The position numbers and the translations under genes are program-made. The notes under the pieces were generated by a model. It did not search any database. It was not told where the DNA came from and saw only the letters and a program-made list of their open reading frames with translations. From positions 40,157,120-40,221,119 of the forward strand of contig NC_080421.1 of NCBI RefSeq assembly GCF_029873635.1: a DNA stretch of 64,000 bases. Reading direction: 5' to 3'. Source of the DNA: Malania oleifera (lineage: Eukaryota; Streptophyta; Magnoliopsida; Santalales; Ximeniaceae). Of this stretch, positions 20,911-33,760 are shown piece after piece (positions within the stretch are counted from its first letter, which is position 1; every line of letters starts with the position of its first letter).

Positions 20911-23088
20911 TGTAATGCCCTGACCCTTATACGGCCCCAAAGTACTACTATAAATACATAACCTGTACAAATCCTAATGTCATATGTAACTACCCGCCCT
21001 AAACAAGGACATACAGGTATTTCATAATGATCTACACTCTCATATATTGTGGAAAACATAAACATTCATATGGATTATAATAGACATACTAGAATATCTA
21101 AATGTTCCTTACATATATTCAACTGTACATAAAACATAAACTGTATTACATGCCCAAACCAACCAGGCTAACAACCCAGTACTCACAAAAAAAACTTACG
21201 CTAACTAACAAGACCGTATGCTCCACAACCTCTCTTGATAACTAGGACCGATTTCTTGTAATTCTTAAAAACAAGGTCATAATATTGGGGTGAGACACTT
21301 CACAGTAAGGAGGAAGATATTACATCAGTGTGTGATTGTATAGTTATATACTTATTTGAAAATGATCACATAGATTTCACATTATCAATACTGTAATGTG
21401 TATATATATACAATACATATATAACTCCCTGATAACATAAAACCCAGCATCGTTACAAGTGAGAGTTTCTGAGGTTAGGGTAGGGTATAAGCCCATATAC
21501 TGTACGATCCCTCCACCCGTTACTCAGACCTGTGACTTTCCGCAGTAAAGCCTTTAAATCATGTATATGCATATTTAGAACACCGTCCAGCTCGAAACTA
21601 TCATAACTATGCCAGTAACTCCCCGTGGCAAGGGTTGTGTGCTAAGAGAACACTAATCGAGCCCTGTACGTACAGGCATCGTCAGGCATCATAACATACT
21701 GCAGTCCAACCTAGCCATCACCACTCTGATCCCTTTTGACTAGTGGCCCTTCTTACCAAGCCTACTACTAGGTACCCACACTGAACAATAACTACGTGTG
21801 CTTGCACTGTACCTTGGTTTTGGCAATGGTACTGAGCCTACATAAAATAAGCTTTTTAAGGCTTCATATACTATTGAGACAAGTTGCGGTTCCAATATCA
21901 TATATACAATTTACATTAAAACATAATAACTTGTGCAATTCCAGTATTTTCACAATCTCATTCATGCATACTTTCATTCATACTATGGTAAAAATCGGCT
22001 CGTATTCTCTCAGTTTTACCCTTTTCTCATACTTGGCATGGTATCTAACTGGCACCTGTTTTTTGTATTTTCTAATAATCACTTAGGACCTTAGTTCCCA
22101 TAATTCATAAACATACATATCAAATTAGTATAGATTCAATTCATATCATACGTCACACTTATTTGATCATATATATACATTTCATATAAACTAGTTCGTA
22201 AAATATCATTTCTACTGCTATTAAGAGTTTCAAGCATCTCCTACTTTAGTTTTAATGCAAATAAAGTAGTTTAAGAAATTTGGAGATCATATGCCAAAAA
22301 CCCCAAACCAAAACCATAAAATTGTGAAAAATTGTAGAAATCGATATTTATACCCAGTAAAACTTTGCAAATAAGCAGTCAATAAGTACATATGAATATA
22401 AGCTACATATCCTATGGTTTCTTTTTCTAAAAATATTGATGTAAACAAATCCCCTGACCTTTTAACGTAAAAATCAAAACACGAGCTTGTTGATCCAAAC
22501 TACAACACGAAATCCTCAAAACCTAAAAATCGAAGAACAATACTTCAGTATAATCTTATTTACTACAGATCTACAGAATCAAAAAAGAATTCAGATCCTT
22601 ACCTCAATTTTAAGAAAAATCCTGAAAATCCTCAAAACAACGATCTGATCTACTATAACTGTAGAGTTTCTCCTTCTAATCCACACAGAAACCTCTAATC
22701 GTCGAAACGGACGACGAACGGTGAAGAATCGTAGAGAGAGAGAGAGAGAGAGAGAGGGAGCTTTTGGGTTTTCTTAACCCTTAAGCAACTAAAAATGATA
22801 TTTATAAGGCCTTTGACCAAGTCAAACTCTTCGACGAAGCGGCACCTTCGTCAACAAACCAGCCAGGCTGTTCGTGGACGAAGTTTTTCCCTCGTCGATG
22901 AACCCCATCCAGATATTTTCTTTGGTTCGCTCGGTATCTCTTCGTCGATGACTCTTTGAATTTTGGCGATGAAAAGCTGAAGGGACTTTGTTGACGAACA
23001 TATTGCCCTTGTCGACGAACCCTGCTGTTATTCCGTATTTACTCCATTTCTAATTTATTTTCCTTATTTACGGGTTCGGGTCTCTACA
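20911..23088 (-). repeat. E3 3' LTR (2178 bp)
   Basis: Minus-strand start TGTAGAGACCCGAACCC at 23088; end GGGCATTACA at 20911. TATA box 22799-22806, GA/CT run 22733-22757, palindrome array about 22826-23022. Confidence 0.9.
22799..22806 (-). promoter_or_regulatory. E3 3' LTR TATA box
   Basis: TATAAATA on the minus strand, about 285 bp from the LTR start. In the 5' LTR this box is changed to TACAAATA (30024-30031). Confidence 0.6.
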
Positions 23089-23102
23089 ATCTCCCCTCCT
23101 TG
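23089..23102 (-). other. E3 polypurine tract
   Basis: On the minus strand an AAGGAGGGGAGAT run abuts the 3' LTR start. Confidence 0.8.
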
Positions 23103-23375
23103 TAAAAATTTTTTCCTCAAAATTTGCTAATAAATACTATGCATATTCTACACTTACGACTCAGTCCTAACGAAGAGTTGGCAGCCACCCATATAGCAGC
23201 TCTAGCCCAAGTTTATTACATACCCTCACATATGGCGGAGGAATATAGTGGTTACAACATGATATTTTGGGAGATTACATACAAATACAAAACTCTCCCG
23301 AAGACCATACTATTTAATCTAAACCACCTATACTAATATATATACTTACGTACCATAAAATAACTGCGGGTAGTT

Positions 23376-26300
23376 CTAACGTATCTCTAACTCTAGCTCC
23401 CATGAAGCTTCCTCCACTGCATGGTTACGCCATAATAACTTCACTAGACGTATTTCCTTAGTCCGTAACTATTGTACTTTCTGATATAATACATGCACTG
23501 GTACCTCCCCATATGATAAGGCATCACTGATCTCCAAAGGTTCGTAACTCAGCATGTGTGATGGATCTGACACGTACTTCCTTAGCACTGGCACGTGGAA
23601 TACGTCATGGACTCTGGATAGTGTTAGGGGTAAAGTCACTCAATAAGCAATCAAACCTATCCTTTCCAGGATCTCGAAACGCTCAATATACCAAGGACAT
23701 AGATTCCCCTTCTTCCCAAACCTCATCACCCTTTTCATCGAAGCGATCTTCAAAAATACCATACTTCCTACCTCAAACTCTAGTTCTCATTGGCAAGTAT
23801 CAGCAAAACTCTTATGCCGACTCTGAGCTGCCTTAATTCTCTCTCTGATCAACTCAACCTTTGTAGAGGCCTGTTGAATCAGTTTCAGACCTAGTATCTG
23901 CTGCTCACCTACCTAATCCTAGTACAACGAAAATCGACACCGACGACCATACAATGCCTCGTAAGGTGCCATCTCTATGCTAGCCTGGTAACTTCTTTTA
24001 TATGCAAACTCAACAAGCAGTAGATATCGTATCCAACTATCATCAAAGTTTAGTACAAAAGCCTACAACATATCCTCTAATGTCTGAATAGTCCTCTCAG
24101 ACTGCCAAACCGTCTACGGGTGAAAAGATGTACTGAATGTCAACTGTGATCCCAAGACATCCTGTGGACTCTTCTAGAAACAAGATGTAAAATGTAGATC
24201 TCGATCTAAAACAATAGAAACAGGGACACCATGGAGTCGTACAATCTCTTACACATACAACTTAGTCAGCCTATTCAAAGAATAAATGACTTTGATTGGA
24301 ATGAAATGTGCAATCTTCATCAGTCGATCAACTACAACCCAAATAACATTCTGCCCATGCACCACCACAGGTAACCCCATCACAAAATCCATCAAGATGT
24401 GCTCCCACTTCAACTTGGGGATGTCAAGTGGCTGAAGTGGTCCCACTGACCTCTGGTGCTCTGCTTTGACCTACTAACACGTCAGGCACTGCTCTACGAA
24501 TCGGGTGATCTCTCTTTTCATGTTCGACCACCAGAAAGATTCCCTCAAGTTTCGGTACATCTTCATATGGCCAGGATGTACGGTGTAGAGTGAATGGTGT
24601 GCCTCCTTTAGAATGACCTGTTTAATCTCGGCATCATTCGGTACACATACCCTGTTATGGAATCTCAAAATCCCATCACCAGAAATACTGAAATCCAACT
24701 TTAACCCACTATGAACTCCTTCTATAACCTCCAAAAGCTCTGGATCCCCCTTTTGCACTGCTCAGATCCTCTCCTATAAGGTTAGCTATACCACTAAGCT
24801 AGCAAGAATAGCCTGATGATTTCCTTCCACTACCTCTAAGACCAACCTTTCTAGGTCCATACAGATTTAATGATAAACTCTCACTGCAGGGACCATTGCA
24901 TCAACTGACTTCCGATTCAAAGCATCAACTACCACATTTGCTTTTCCTGGGTGATAGCTAATGGTATAGTTGTAGTCCTTTATCAAATCAAGTCATCTAC
25001 ACTGTCTCATGTTTAGTTCTTTCTGGGTGAAAATGTACTTAAGACTCTTGTGATCAGTAAAAATATTGTACCTTTCACTATACAGGCTGTGCTTCCATAT
25101 TTTTAATGCAAACACTACAACCGCCAATTCCATATCATGTGTCAGGTAGTTCTTCTCGTACTCCTTGAGTTGACAAGAAGCATATGCAACCACCCTTACC
25201 TACTACATTAGAACACAGACAAGACCCTTCTTAGAGGCGTAACTGTAGATAACAAATCCACCATCCCCAGATGGAATGGTCAGAACTGGAGCTGTAACCA
25301 GTCACCGTTTCAGCTCCTGGAAACTCAGCTCGTACTCATCAGTCCAATCATACCTCACGTTTTTCCTCGTGAGTCGCGTCAATGGACCTGCTAAATTGGA
25401 GAACCCTTCTTCAAAATGATGGTAGTAACCTGTAAGACTTAGAATACTTTTGACCTCCTAAATATTCTTCGGTCTCACCCAGTCCACTACTGCCTTTATC
25501 TTACTCGGATCCACTAATACTCCTTCTTTAACTTCTTCTCCATAAGCATTTGCAATAACTATCTCAAATGAACTTCATGTTTAGCTGCACTCCTAAAATA
25601 CACTAGGATGTCATCAGTAAATACTATGATGAACTGGTCTAAGTATTCAAATCCATAAATGTTGCAGGTGCATTAGTCAAGTCGAATGACATAACTATAA
25701 ATTTGTAATGGCCATACTGAGTTCGGAAAGCTGTCTTCGGAACATCCTCCATTTTCACTTTCCGCTGGTGATACCCAGATCGTAAATCGATCTTAGAAAA
25801 GATCTGCATGCCCTGAAACTGATCAAACAGACCATCGATCTTGGGTAACAAGTATTTGTTCTTTATCGTTGCCTTGTTATGTTCTCTGTAGTCGATGCAC
25901 ATCCTCATCGACCCATCCTTCGTCTTCACAAATAGCACGTGCTCCCCAAGGAGAAACACTCGGTCGAATGTACCCCTTATCTAGTAGCTCTTGAAATTGT
26001 TCTTTTAACTCTCTTAGTTCAACTGGAGCCATACGATACATAGCTTTTGATATCGGCGCCGTACTGGGAGCTAGCTCTATACCAAAATCCACCTCATGAT
26101 CTAGAGGCAATCCCGAAAAATCTTCTGGGAACACATCTGGGAACTCGCACACAACAAGAATCTCCTCCAGTTCACGTTCCCCTATCGGCTTGTCTTTCAC
26201 AAATGCCAGATACCCTTGGCATCCCTTCAAAAGTAATTTCCTAACCTACAGAGATGAAAGGATCCATGGCACGGAGAGCACACACGACCTTAAGAATCTG

Positions 26301-26700
26301 AATTCCTGCTTCCCTAGAGGTCTAAACACCACTTCTCTTCTATGGCAATCGATACTATCATAACTGGTAGACAACCAATCCATACCCAGAATAATATCGA
26401 AGCCATGCATATCAAACACAATAAGACTAACTGGTAGTACTCTCTCCTGAATTTCTATCGGAAAGTTACGAATTACCCTACTACATATGACTACCAGTCT
26501 TGAAGGCATAGCTACTACCAGTTCATAATCTAACTATTAAGTCCCAATGTCACATGGTTTAACAAACCCTCGAGAGATAAAGGAATGCATTTCCCCCGTG
26601 TCAAATAATATAACAACTTTATTGAAAAGCACGTAAATGGTACCTATGACAACATCTCCTGCATTCTCTGCATCACCAGGAGTTTGGGAGTACACCCTAG
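23376..26700 (-). pseudogene. E3 pol (protease, RT, RNase H, integrase, chromodomain)
   Basis: Protease with intact DTG (about 26607, LFDTGEMHSF) and GFDIILGMDWL. RT with [36 protein letters not shown] and a catalytic FTDDILVY motif (about 25600); the frame shifts shortly afterwards because about 25 residues of the usual KFSKCEFW region are missing near 25530. RNase H with [29 protein letters not shown] and [16 protein letters not shown] (25193-24993). Integrase zinc-binding HH-CC part (24758-24474), core with VVDRL and LDRD (24446 to about 24050), and an end with LSRVHDVFHVPVLRKYV and [15 protein letters not shown], closing with TAG at 23378-23376. At least ten breaks. Confidence 0.85.
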
Positions 26701-27716
26701 GCTGGTCTGTTTCGCCTCAATTGACCACCCTACTGTGCTTGAGCACCTACTTCATATGACTGTTATGGGGCTCCGCTATTCATCGGCATGCGACATTCTT
26801 TCTTCTGATGTCCCATCCTAGCACAATGGAAACAAGCTCCAAAACCTGACAAACACCTCCCTGAGTGAGGTCTCCCACACTTGGAGCAAGCCGGAGTAGT
26901 TGCGGTACTCTGTGAAGCACCACCACTGTTCTTCTTCCAGTGGCCCTGCTTTGCCCCTCCATAAGGATTGGAAGATGCGGGTCTCTTCTTCAAAACCTAA
27001 ACCTCAAAGTCCTCCTGTAAACTCTCTTATACTATTGTGGCTTTGTCAGCTAGAGTGACAAAGTCCTACATTTTCTAGATCATAGTTTGCTTCCTAATCT
27101 CCTTCTTCAGGCCCCTTTGAAACTTCCAAGCCTTCTTTGCCTCGTTCGGAATCATGAATGGAGCAAATTGAGATAGCTCCTGAAATCTGGTAGCATACTG
27201 CTGAACTAATAGTTGCCCCTGCTCCAGAATCATGAATTCCTCCATCTTAGCATTTTTGACCGTGGTTGGCAAACATTGTTCAAAGAATAAATTTTTGAAC
27301 TGAGCCCATATCACAATCATAGGAGTAGGTCAATGCTCTTCAAGCATCTTAACTGACTTCCACCACCTCTCTACTTCACCCGTCAGCTTGAACATTGCAA
27401 AGGCTACCTTCTACCTCTCAGTGCAATTTAGGACATCTAGAATCTTCTTAATCTCCCTAATCCAAATCTCCAATTCTCAGCTCGAATCGAATCTACACTC
27501 CCCATGAAAGACAAAAGGTTTCAGTCATGTAAACTGGTCAATAGAGCATCTCAACTCAGCAAGGGGACGATCTTGACCCTTATTCGTCTAGACATCCTTA
27601 GCCATAAGCTGTTGAGCAAAGTCCCATAGCACACTAGTAGAGTCACTGCTAGCCTCATGGCCAACACCCTTACTACTACTGCCTCCAATGTTGGCAGTAA
27701 TATCCCTAGATTCCAT
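26700..27716 (-). pseudogene. E3 gag
   Basis: ATG at 27716-27714 (MESRDITANIGG), one base after an acceptor-like CTTTTTAG|G. The core has RWWKSVKMLEEH, WAQFKNLFFEQCLP, LEQGQLLVQQYATRFQELSQFAPF and KAWKFQRGLKKEI. The knuckle CFHCARMGHQKKEC (about 26820) is an intact CX2CX4HX4C. Several in-frame stops lie in the N-terminal half. Confidence 0.82.
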
Positions 27717-27717
27717 C

Positions 27718-29811
27718 CTAAAAAGCAATTGAGAAACATCGATTAGAAGCTTAACAAACTACTTATCAACTACTATCATGAGACTACAAACTCATTCCTT
27801 ATAGGAACCTTCCTAGTACTGACGTACTCTGATGACTCACATTCTCATTCTAACTCGAGTTTCACCCTTCCACTTAGAAACAAAACTGTCAATAGATTGC
27901 CATGATTTTATGAACCCTTTGAATGATCCAGAAAAATACAGAAGTTTGTCAATGAATTTCTGTCCCTAAGTATACTAAGCTAAACTTGAAAGTCATATTC
28001 ACATCCTAAACTCTGGTCTAGTCTACTCTACAGAATCTAGCAACCTAAGCTCTGAGCATATCCATGACTAGGCAGTGCAATTCACATCACACTTCCCCCG
28101 AGCTATGGGCTCTGATACCAAACTATAACGCCTAGCCCTTATACGGCCCCAAAGTGCTATTATACATACATAACCTGTACAAATCCTAATGTCATACATA
28201 ACTACCCACCCTAAACAGGGACATACAGGCATTTCATAATGATTTATACTCTCATATATTGTGGAAAACATAAAAATTCATATGGATTCTAATAGACATA
28301 CCAGAGTATCTAAATGTTCCTTACATATATTCAATTGTACGTAAAACATAAATTGTATTACATGCCCAAAACCAACCAGGCTAACAACCCAGTACTCATA
28401 CAAAAACTTACGCTAACTAACAGGATCCTACACCCCACAACCTCTCTAGACGACTAGGACCATTTTCCTGTAACTCCTGAAAACAAGGTTGTAAGATTGG
28501 GGTGAGACACTCTCAGTAAGGAGGAAGATATTACATTAGTGCGTGACTGTACAGTTATATTCTTATTTGAAAACGATCACGTAGATTTCACATTATCGAT
28601 ACTGTAATGTATATATATACAATACATATATAACTCCCTGATAACATAAAACCCAGCTTTATTACAAGTGAGAGTTCCCGATGTTAGGGTAGGGTACAGG
28701 CCCATACACTGTGCGATCCCTCCGCTCGGTACTCAGAGTAGTGACTTTGCCCAATAAAGCCTCTAAATCATGTATATGCATATTTAAAAAACAGTCCAAC
28801 TCGAAACTATCATAACTATGCCAGTAACTCCCTGTGGCAAGGGTTGTGCACTAAGAGAACACTGATCAAGCCCTGTACGTACAGGCATCGTCAAGCATCA
28901 TAACATACTGCAGTCCAACTTCGCCATCACCACCCTGATCCCTTTTGACTAGTGGCCCTTCTTACCAAGCCTACTATTAGGTACCCACACTGAACAATAA
29001 CTACGTATGGTTGCATTGTACTTTTGTTTTGGCAACAGTACCGAGCCTACATAATATAAGCTTTTTAAGGCTTCATATACTATTGAGAAAAATTGCTGTC
29101 CCAATATCATATATAAAATTTACCTTAAAATATAATAACCTGTACAATTCTAGTATTTTCACAATCTCATCATGCGTACTTTCATTCATATTGTGGTCAA
29201 TATCGACTCGTAACCTCTCAGTTTTAACCTTTTCTCATACTTGGCACAGTATCTAATCGGCACCTATTTTCTGCATTTTCTGATAATCACTTGGGACCTT
29301 AGTCCCCATAATTCATAAACATACATTTCAAATCAGTATAGATTCAATTCATATCATACGTCACACTTATTTGATCATATATATACATTTCATATAAACT
29401 GGTTCGTAAAATATCATTTTTGCTGCTATTAAGAGTTTCAAGCATCTCCTACTTTAGTTTTAGTGCAAATAAAGTAGTCTAAGAAATTTGGAGATCATAT
29501 GCCAAAAACCCCATTTTTTTCAAAATCGTAAAATCGTGAAAAACCGTAAGAATCGGCATTTATACCTGATAAAACTTTGCAAATAAGTAGTCAATAAGTA
29601 CATATGAATATAAGCTACATATCCTATGGTTTCTTTTTCTAAAAATACTTATGTAAACAAATTCCCTTACCTTTTAACGTAAAAACCAAAACACTTGTTG
29701 ATCCAAAACTACGATACGAAATCCTCAAAACCTAAAAACCAAAAAACAATACTTCAGTATAATCCTATTTACTACAAATCTACCAAATCAAAAACAAATT
29801 CAGATCCTTAC
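27718..29811 (-). other. Predicted leader intron of E3 (2094 nt)
   Basis: Donor CGAG|GTAAGG at 29812/29811 in the 5' LTR and acceptor TTTTTAG|G at 27719-27718, with the gag ATG one base further. It contains the PBS. Confidence 0.6.
28109..28120 (-). other. E3 primer-binding site
   Basis: TGGTATCAGAGC on the minus strand, exact match to the initiator tRNA-Met complement, three bases inside the 5' LTR. Confidence 0.9.
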
Positions 29812-30314
29812 CTCGATTTTAGGGAAAATCCTAAAAATTCTCAAAACGACGATCTGATCTGCTATAACTATAAAGTTTCTTCTTCTGATCCATGCAGGAA
29901 CCTATAATCGTTGAAATGGATGACGAACAGTGAAGAATCGTAGAGAGAGAGAGAGAGAGAGAGAGCACTAATTCTAAAGAGAGAGTTTTTGGGTTTTCTT
30001 AACCCTTAAGCAACCAAAAATGATATTTGTAGGGCCTTTTGACCGAGTCAAACTCGTCGATGAAGTGGCACCTTCGTCGACAAACCAGCCTGGCTGTTCA
30101 TGGACAAAGCTCTTCTCTTGTCGACGAACCCTATTCGAATATTTTCTTTGATTCGCTCGATATCTCTTCGTCAACGACTCTTTGAATTTCAACGACGAAG
30201 AGTTTAAGGGACTTCGTTGACTAACATATTGCCCTCGTCGACGAACCCTGCTGTTATTCCCTATTTACTCCTTTTGTAATTTATTTTCCTTATTTATGGG
30301 TTCAAGTCTCTACA
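28124..30314 (-). repeat. E3 5' LTR (2191 bp)
   Basis: Partner of 20911-23088. Inner edge decayed (TATAACGCC). GA/CT run 29942-29966, donor at 29812/29811, palindrome array 30053-30245. Confidence 0.9.
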
Positions 30315-30747
30315 TAACTCATATTAAACAACACAGCGAAACCATAAAATATGTAAACCCCAAATAATATACCAGAGTTCTAATGTTGCCATAATGACAT
30401 ACATATATCCCCCAAAAAAATCCATAATACATCCCGAGATACAAATGACTATATCTATTTACATAACTGTGTCTCACAAGTACTTACCCTGAACTACTCT
30501 ATCTAGTCCTATCCTGGGCTCTCTAGGTTTGGTTCATTGGATTTCCTAAAACATTGAAATTAATATTCGGGGTGAGACACTTCTTAGTAAGATGGAACAA
30601 ATTAATATCAGTATGTGGCAAATGAGTTTTAGTATAGCAAGAATACATCCATTAATTAATTAATTTAACTGAGATAACATCTAAAACTGTACTCACACCT
30701 ATATAGTCAAACAAAATGCATATTTATTTCTCAACACATGGTTCATT

Positions 30748-30960
30748 GAGCATCCCTCCCCATCGGCCTCAATACATACTTCTCAACCGAATTTCCATAC
30801 TGAGTATTCCTCCCCATCAGCCTCAGTATAGACATCACAACATAATTTCCATACTGAGCATTCCTCCCCATCGGCCTCAGTACAGACATCACAACACAAT
30901 CTTCATGCTGAGCAATCCTCCCCATCAACCATAGTATAGACTTATTTCCACAATTTGGTA
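30748..30960. repeat. 54-bp minisatellite, 4 units, in E1 LTR
   Basis: Units start at 30748, 30802, 30856 and 30910 (exact 54-bp period), each beginning GAGYAWYCCTCCCCATC; the last is diverged. Open frames here on both strands come from the repeat. Confidence 0.85.
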
Positions 30961-31590
30961 TAAAACCTTCATATTCACAATAAGTATAAAGCCTTTCATA
31001 TTCATAGTTTGGTGAAAAACCGCCATATCATAAACCTGTATAAGTCTCGTCATATCATGAATCTGTTTGAATCTTGTCATATTATGAATCTGTCTAAATC
31101 ATGTCTTATCATAAATTTGTATAAATTCATACATTGTTGTGTATCATCATAAAATATTTTATCAAACTTATTTATGCCGTAAAAATAATCATACTCATGC
31201 CACACATTTTGAGTGATAATTTAGGATATAATAACTACCTGGAAAAAATATTTTTACTGAGAAATAATCGTATAATCATCTTCTAGGATTTACTTAACTC
31301 AAAATACCTGGATTTTCCCAAATACACATATATATAATATACCAAATTATCATTTTCTTATGCCCGATTATTCAAAAAATCATATATAACAATCCTATAA
31401 TCATAGACTTCATTTTAATCGGTTAAAATTTGAAAATAAGCTGACATAATTTATTCCCCTTACCTTAACAGTGGAGTGGTGCTTAAGAAGCCCAAACCAT
31501 GAATCTGCTTCGATTAAATCATTGAGGATCAAAGTTAGGATCCCGAAATGGCTTTTGGTCGTCAATTTGGCTAAAATTTGGTGAGAAATT

Positions 31591-31591
<1 letters not shown>

Positions 31592-31660
<69 letters not shown>
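31592..31660. repeat. (GA)n microsatellite, CT leader of E1 LTR
   Basis: Long GA run with one interruption, between TATA box and donor, as in E2 and E3. Confidence 0.9.
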
Positions 31661-31722
31661 TTTGCAGCCTAGACAAAGAGTGAGAGAGTTATAATTTTTC
31701 CCCAAAAAAATGAACTAGGATC

Positions 31723-31730
31723 TATTTATA
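31723..31730 (-). promoter_or_regulatory. E1 5' LTR TATA box
   Basis: TATAAATA on the minus strand, about 210 bp from the LTR start and 266 bp upstream of the donor. Confidence 0.6.
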
Positions 31731-31938
31731 GGGTGTTGTCCCCAGACAAAACCGTCGACAGTTTGATTTTTAACCAAACCGATTTTTATCATTTTACATT
31801 TACCAGCCATTGGTAATACAAAACCGTCAATGGTTTTCCTGAGCTCCACCAAACTGTCGACAATTTGGTCCTGTACCAAACCAGTTTTCCCATTTTATTA
31901 TTATTATTATTATTTTTTTGTTTTTCTGGGTCTCTATA

Positions 31939-32283
31939 CTTTCGACTACTGAAGTTGAGTTTATTACAGCCACTGAAACTTGCAAGGAAGTGTTTTGGAT
32001 AAAAAAATTCTTGCAGGAACTTAAGTTCAAGTAAGAGAGGTATGTGTTGTATTGTGATAATCAGAGCATGATTCATCTTTGTAAGAATCACACTTTTCAT
32101 TCTCACTTGAAACATATTGATGTGAAATATCATTGGATTAGAGATGCACTAGATTCTGAATTTTTTGAAATTAGAATGATTCATACTGATGACAATGGTT
32201 CAGAAATGATGACAAAATCCCTATTAAGGGAAAAACATAAAACGTGTTGCCTGATTTCTGGTATGCTGAACTTCTCCACATAG
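31939..32283 (+). pseudogene. Ty1/copia RNase H C-terminal fragment
   Basis: Plus-strand reading from 31939: LSTTEVEFITATETCKEVFW, YVLYCDNQSMIHLCKN, HSHLKHIDVKYHWIRD and DDNGSEMMTKSLL. This is the C-terminal RNase H of copia polyproteins (CDNQS carries a catalytic Asp; H-KHIDVKYHWIRD is a family signature). A TAA at about 32033 breaks it. The frame starts abruptly at LSTTE because E1 is inserted there. Upstream copia sequence is not in the window. Confidence 0.85.
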
Positions 32284-32299
32284 TCAAAAGGGGGATATT

Positions 32300-33160
32300 T
32301 GTTGGGTTTCCCTCCTATGTGGAGGATGACCTATATGTATAAATGATTCTCTTGGAAGTCTTGGTCAATGACCAAGTAGAATTCATGTCCTAGTGGAAGT
32401 AAAGAGCATTTGTGCTTTGGTATACTAATTGTTGTCTTGTGATGGAGTGGTTCTTTATTAGTTGAGTGCAACTTTATTTCACTCAGATGGAAGGTCATTT
32501 TTTGAGAAGTAAATAAACACTTTCTTGGGAAACTATTGCTGTAGAAAAAGAGAGTTTCGTGCATCCTTGGAACGGCTAAGAAAGAGTGAGGGAGTAAAGA
32601 AAATTGTTTGTTGAAAATTCAGATTGAAGGTGCATGCACAGCTTGATCTTTCTGATCGGATAGTGATTTCTCATTTGATTGAGCTTAAATTTTGATAAGT
32701 TGTTTGTGACTCATCCTTCATCATTTTGATCAGTATAATTGTCATTTGGAATTTTGTAACTTTGGTTTCGTGGCTTGGACAACAACCCCTATTTTAGGTG
32801 AAACCTCTCCAGTTCTCATTCAAATTTGATTCCACCTTGATGGTGATAACTTATATTATTTTTCTATGCCAAGAATTTGTGATTCTTGATTATTTTTGTT
32901 GATGTATGCTTCTAACTTTAACTAAGGAAAACTTATTGTAACCTACTAATTTTAAATAGTGGAAGATTGGAAGTTGACTTCGGTCTCATGGTTTTTACCT
33001 TCATACCGAAGGGTTTTCCACGAAATTCTTGGTGTTCTCTTTGTGATTATGTGGCTGATTTTGTGTGTTTGGTTGTTATGTATTTCTATTTTTGGATAAT
33101 TAATTATTCTTCTTGATTGATCTTGGGGAAGGTTTATTTTTGGGCCATTATGTTTTAGAC
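32300..33160 (+). repeat. Copia 3' LTR (right end approximate)
   Basis: The PPT-like AAAAGGGGGATATT (32286-32299) is followed by TGTTGGGTTTCCC, a usual start for plant copia LTRs. The right end is placed near 33160 from the fading of LTR-like sequence; no TSD could be tested. Confidence 0.55.
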
Positions 33161-33760
33161 ATCACCTTCATAACCGACCTCCTCCCCAAAAAAATGTTGC
33201 CCTGTGCTGTTTCTTTCATACATTCTCTATGATTATGCCACTAGATCATTTTCTTCAACCATATAATATAAATGCTTCTTATTTTTTTATTTGTTTCATA
33301 AAAAAATACTAGTTAAATGTTAAATAGGTAGGCATATTTTTGTTTTTGAAAATATATTTACTTAATGATCTGATCCATTCATATGGAGAGTGTACAAAGA
33401 GATTGAATGGAGCAAAACAGCTTCTAATTAACACGCTCCTATTCGTACTGATAAAACATAAGAACTGGTAACAATAAGATCCAAGAAATGAACCCACAAT
33501 TTTTTTTTTCTTGACCAAGTAAAGAATATGATTGACATTAATTTACACAAAGCCCAATGTTATATACAAAAATTTTGAAAAAAGAAACCCTAAAAACACA
33601 ACAGCACAACCTTCTATGAGGCAATATTCAAGCACTAGTTTTCTCAAAACCAAACAGTAGCATATGTAATTAATGCATAGTACATATCAACAAATTACTG
33701 CATGTGTGTATAGATATATATACCTTGTTTCAAATTAAGTATGCATGCAACATTAATTAT
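33161..33760. other. NAC gene 3' flank
   Basis: AT-rich DNA. A minus-strand AATAAA lies near 33286-33291, about 470 nt past the NAC stop; whether it is the poly(A) signal is open. Confidence 0.4.

Larger units (their letters stand above)
20911..30314 (-). mobile_element. E3: Ty3/gypsy element (9.4 kb), TSD TAACT
   Basis: TAACT at 20906-20910 and 30315-30319. LTRs at 20911-23088 (3') and 28124-30314 (5'), exact PBS, gag, protease, RT, RNase H, integrase and chromodomain-like end on the minus strand, and PPT. By eye its LTRs differ by somewhat more than those of E2, so it may be older. Pol differs clearly from E2 and E5, so it is another subfamily. Many stops and frameshifts; non-autonomous now. 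Confidence 0.9.
8318..31938 (-). mobile_element. E1: oldest Ty3/gypsy element of the nest, interrupted and truncated
   Basis: Read right to left: 5' LTR (31938-30320 then 20910-20844, split by E3), PBS (20839-20828), gag (20395 to about 19800), protease (about 19799-19261), then across LTR S1 to the start of reverse transcriptase (8432-8318), where it is cut by E6. The joins are supported by target duplications: TAACT around E3 and TCTTC around S1. The right edge lies in a copia RNase H frame at 31939. The rest of pol and the 3' LTR are absent, so E1 cannot have moved since these events. Confidence 0.8.
30320..31938 (-). repeat. E1 5' LTR, outer 1.6 kb
   Basis: Continues 20844-20910. Minus-strand start TATAGAGACCCAG at 31938 (first bases decayed from TGTAGAGACC). 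TATA box 31723-31730, GA/CT runs 31592-31660, donor TTAAG|GTAAGG at 31464/31463, and motifs of the type AAACCGTCGACAGTTTGG at about 31751-31865. The E1 leader intron would run from 31463 to 20398, about 1.66 kb without E3. Confidence 0.78.

Noticed and set aside
30716-30934. Pro-rich 72-codon repeat protein
   Set aside because: Product of the 54-bp minisatellite in the E1 LTR; the reverse strand is open as well.
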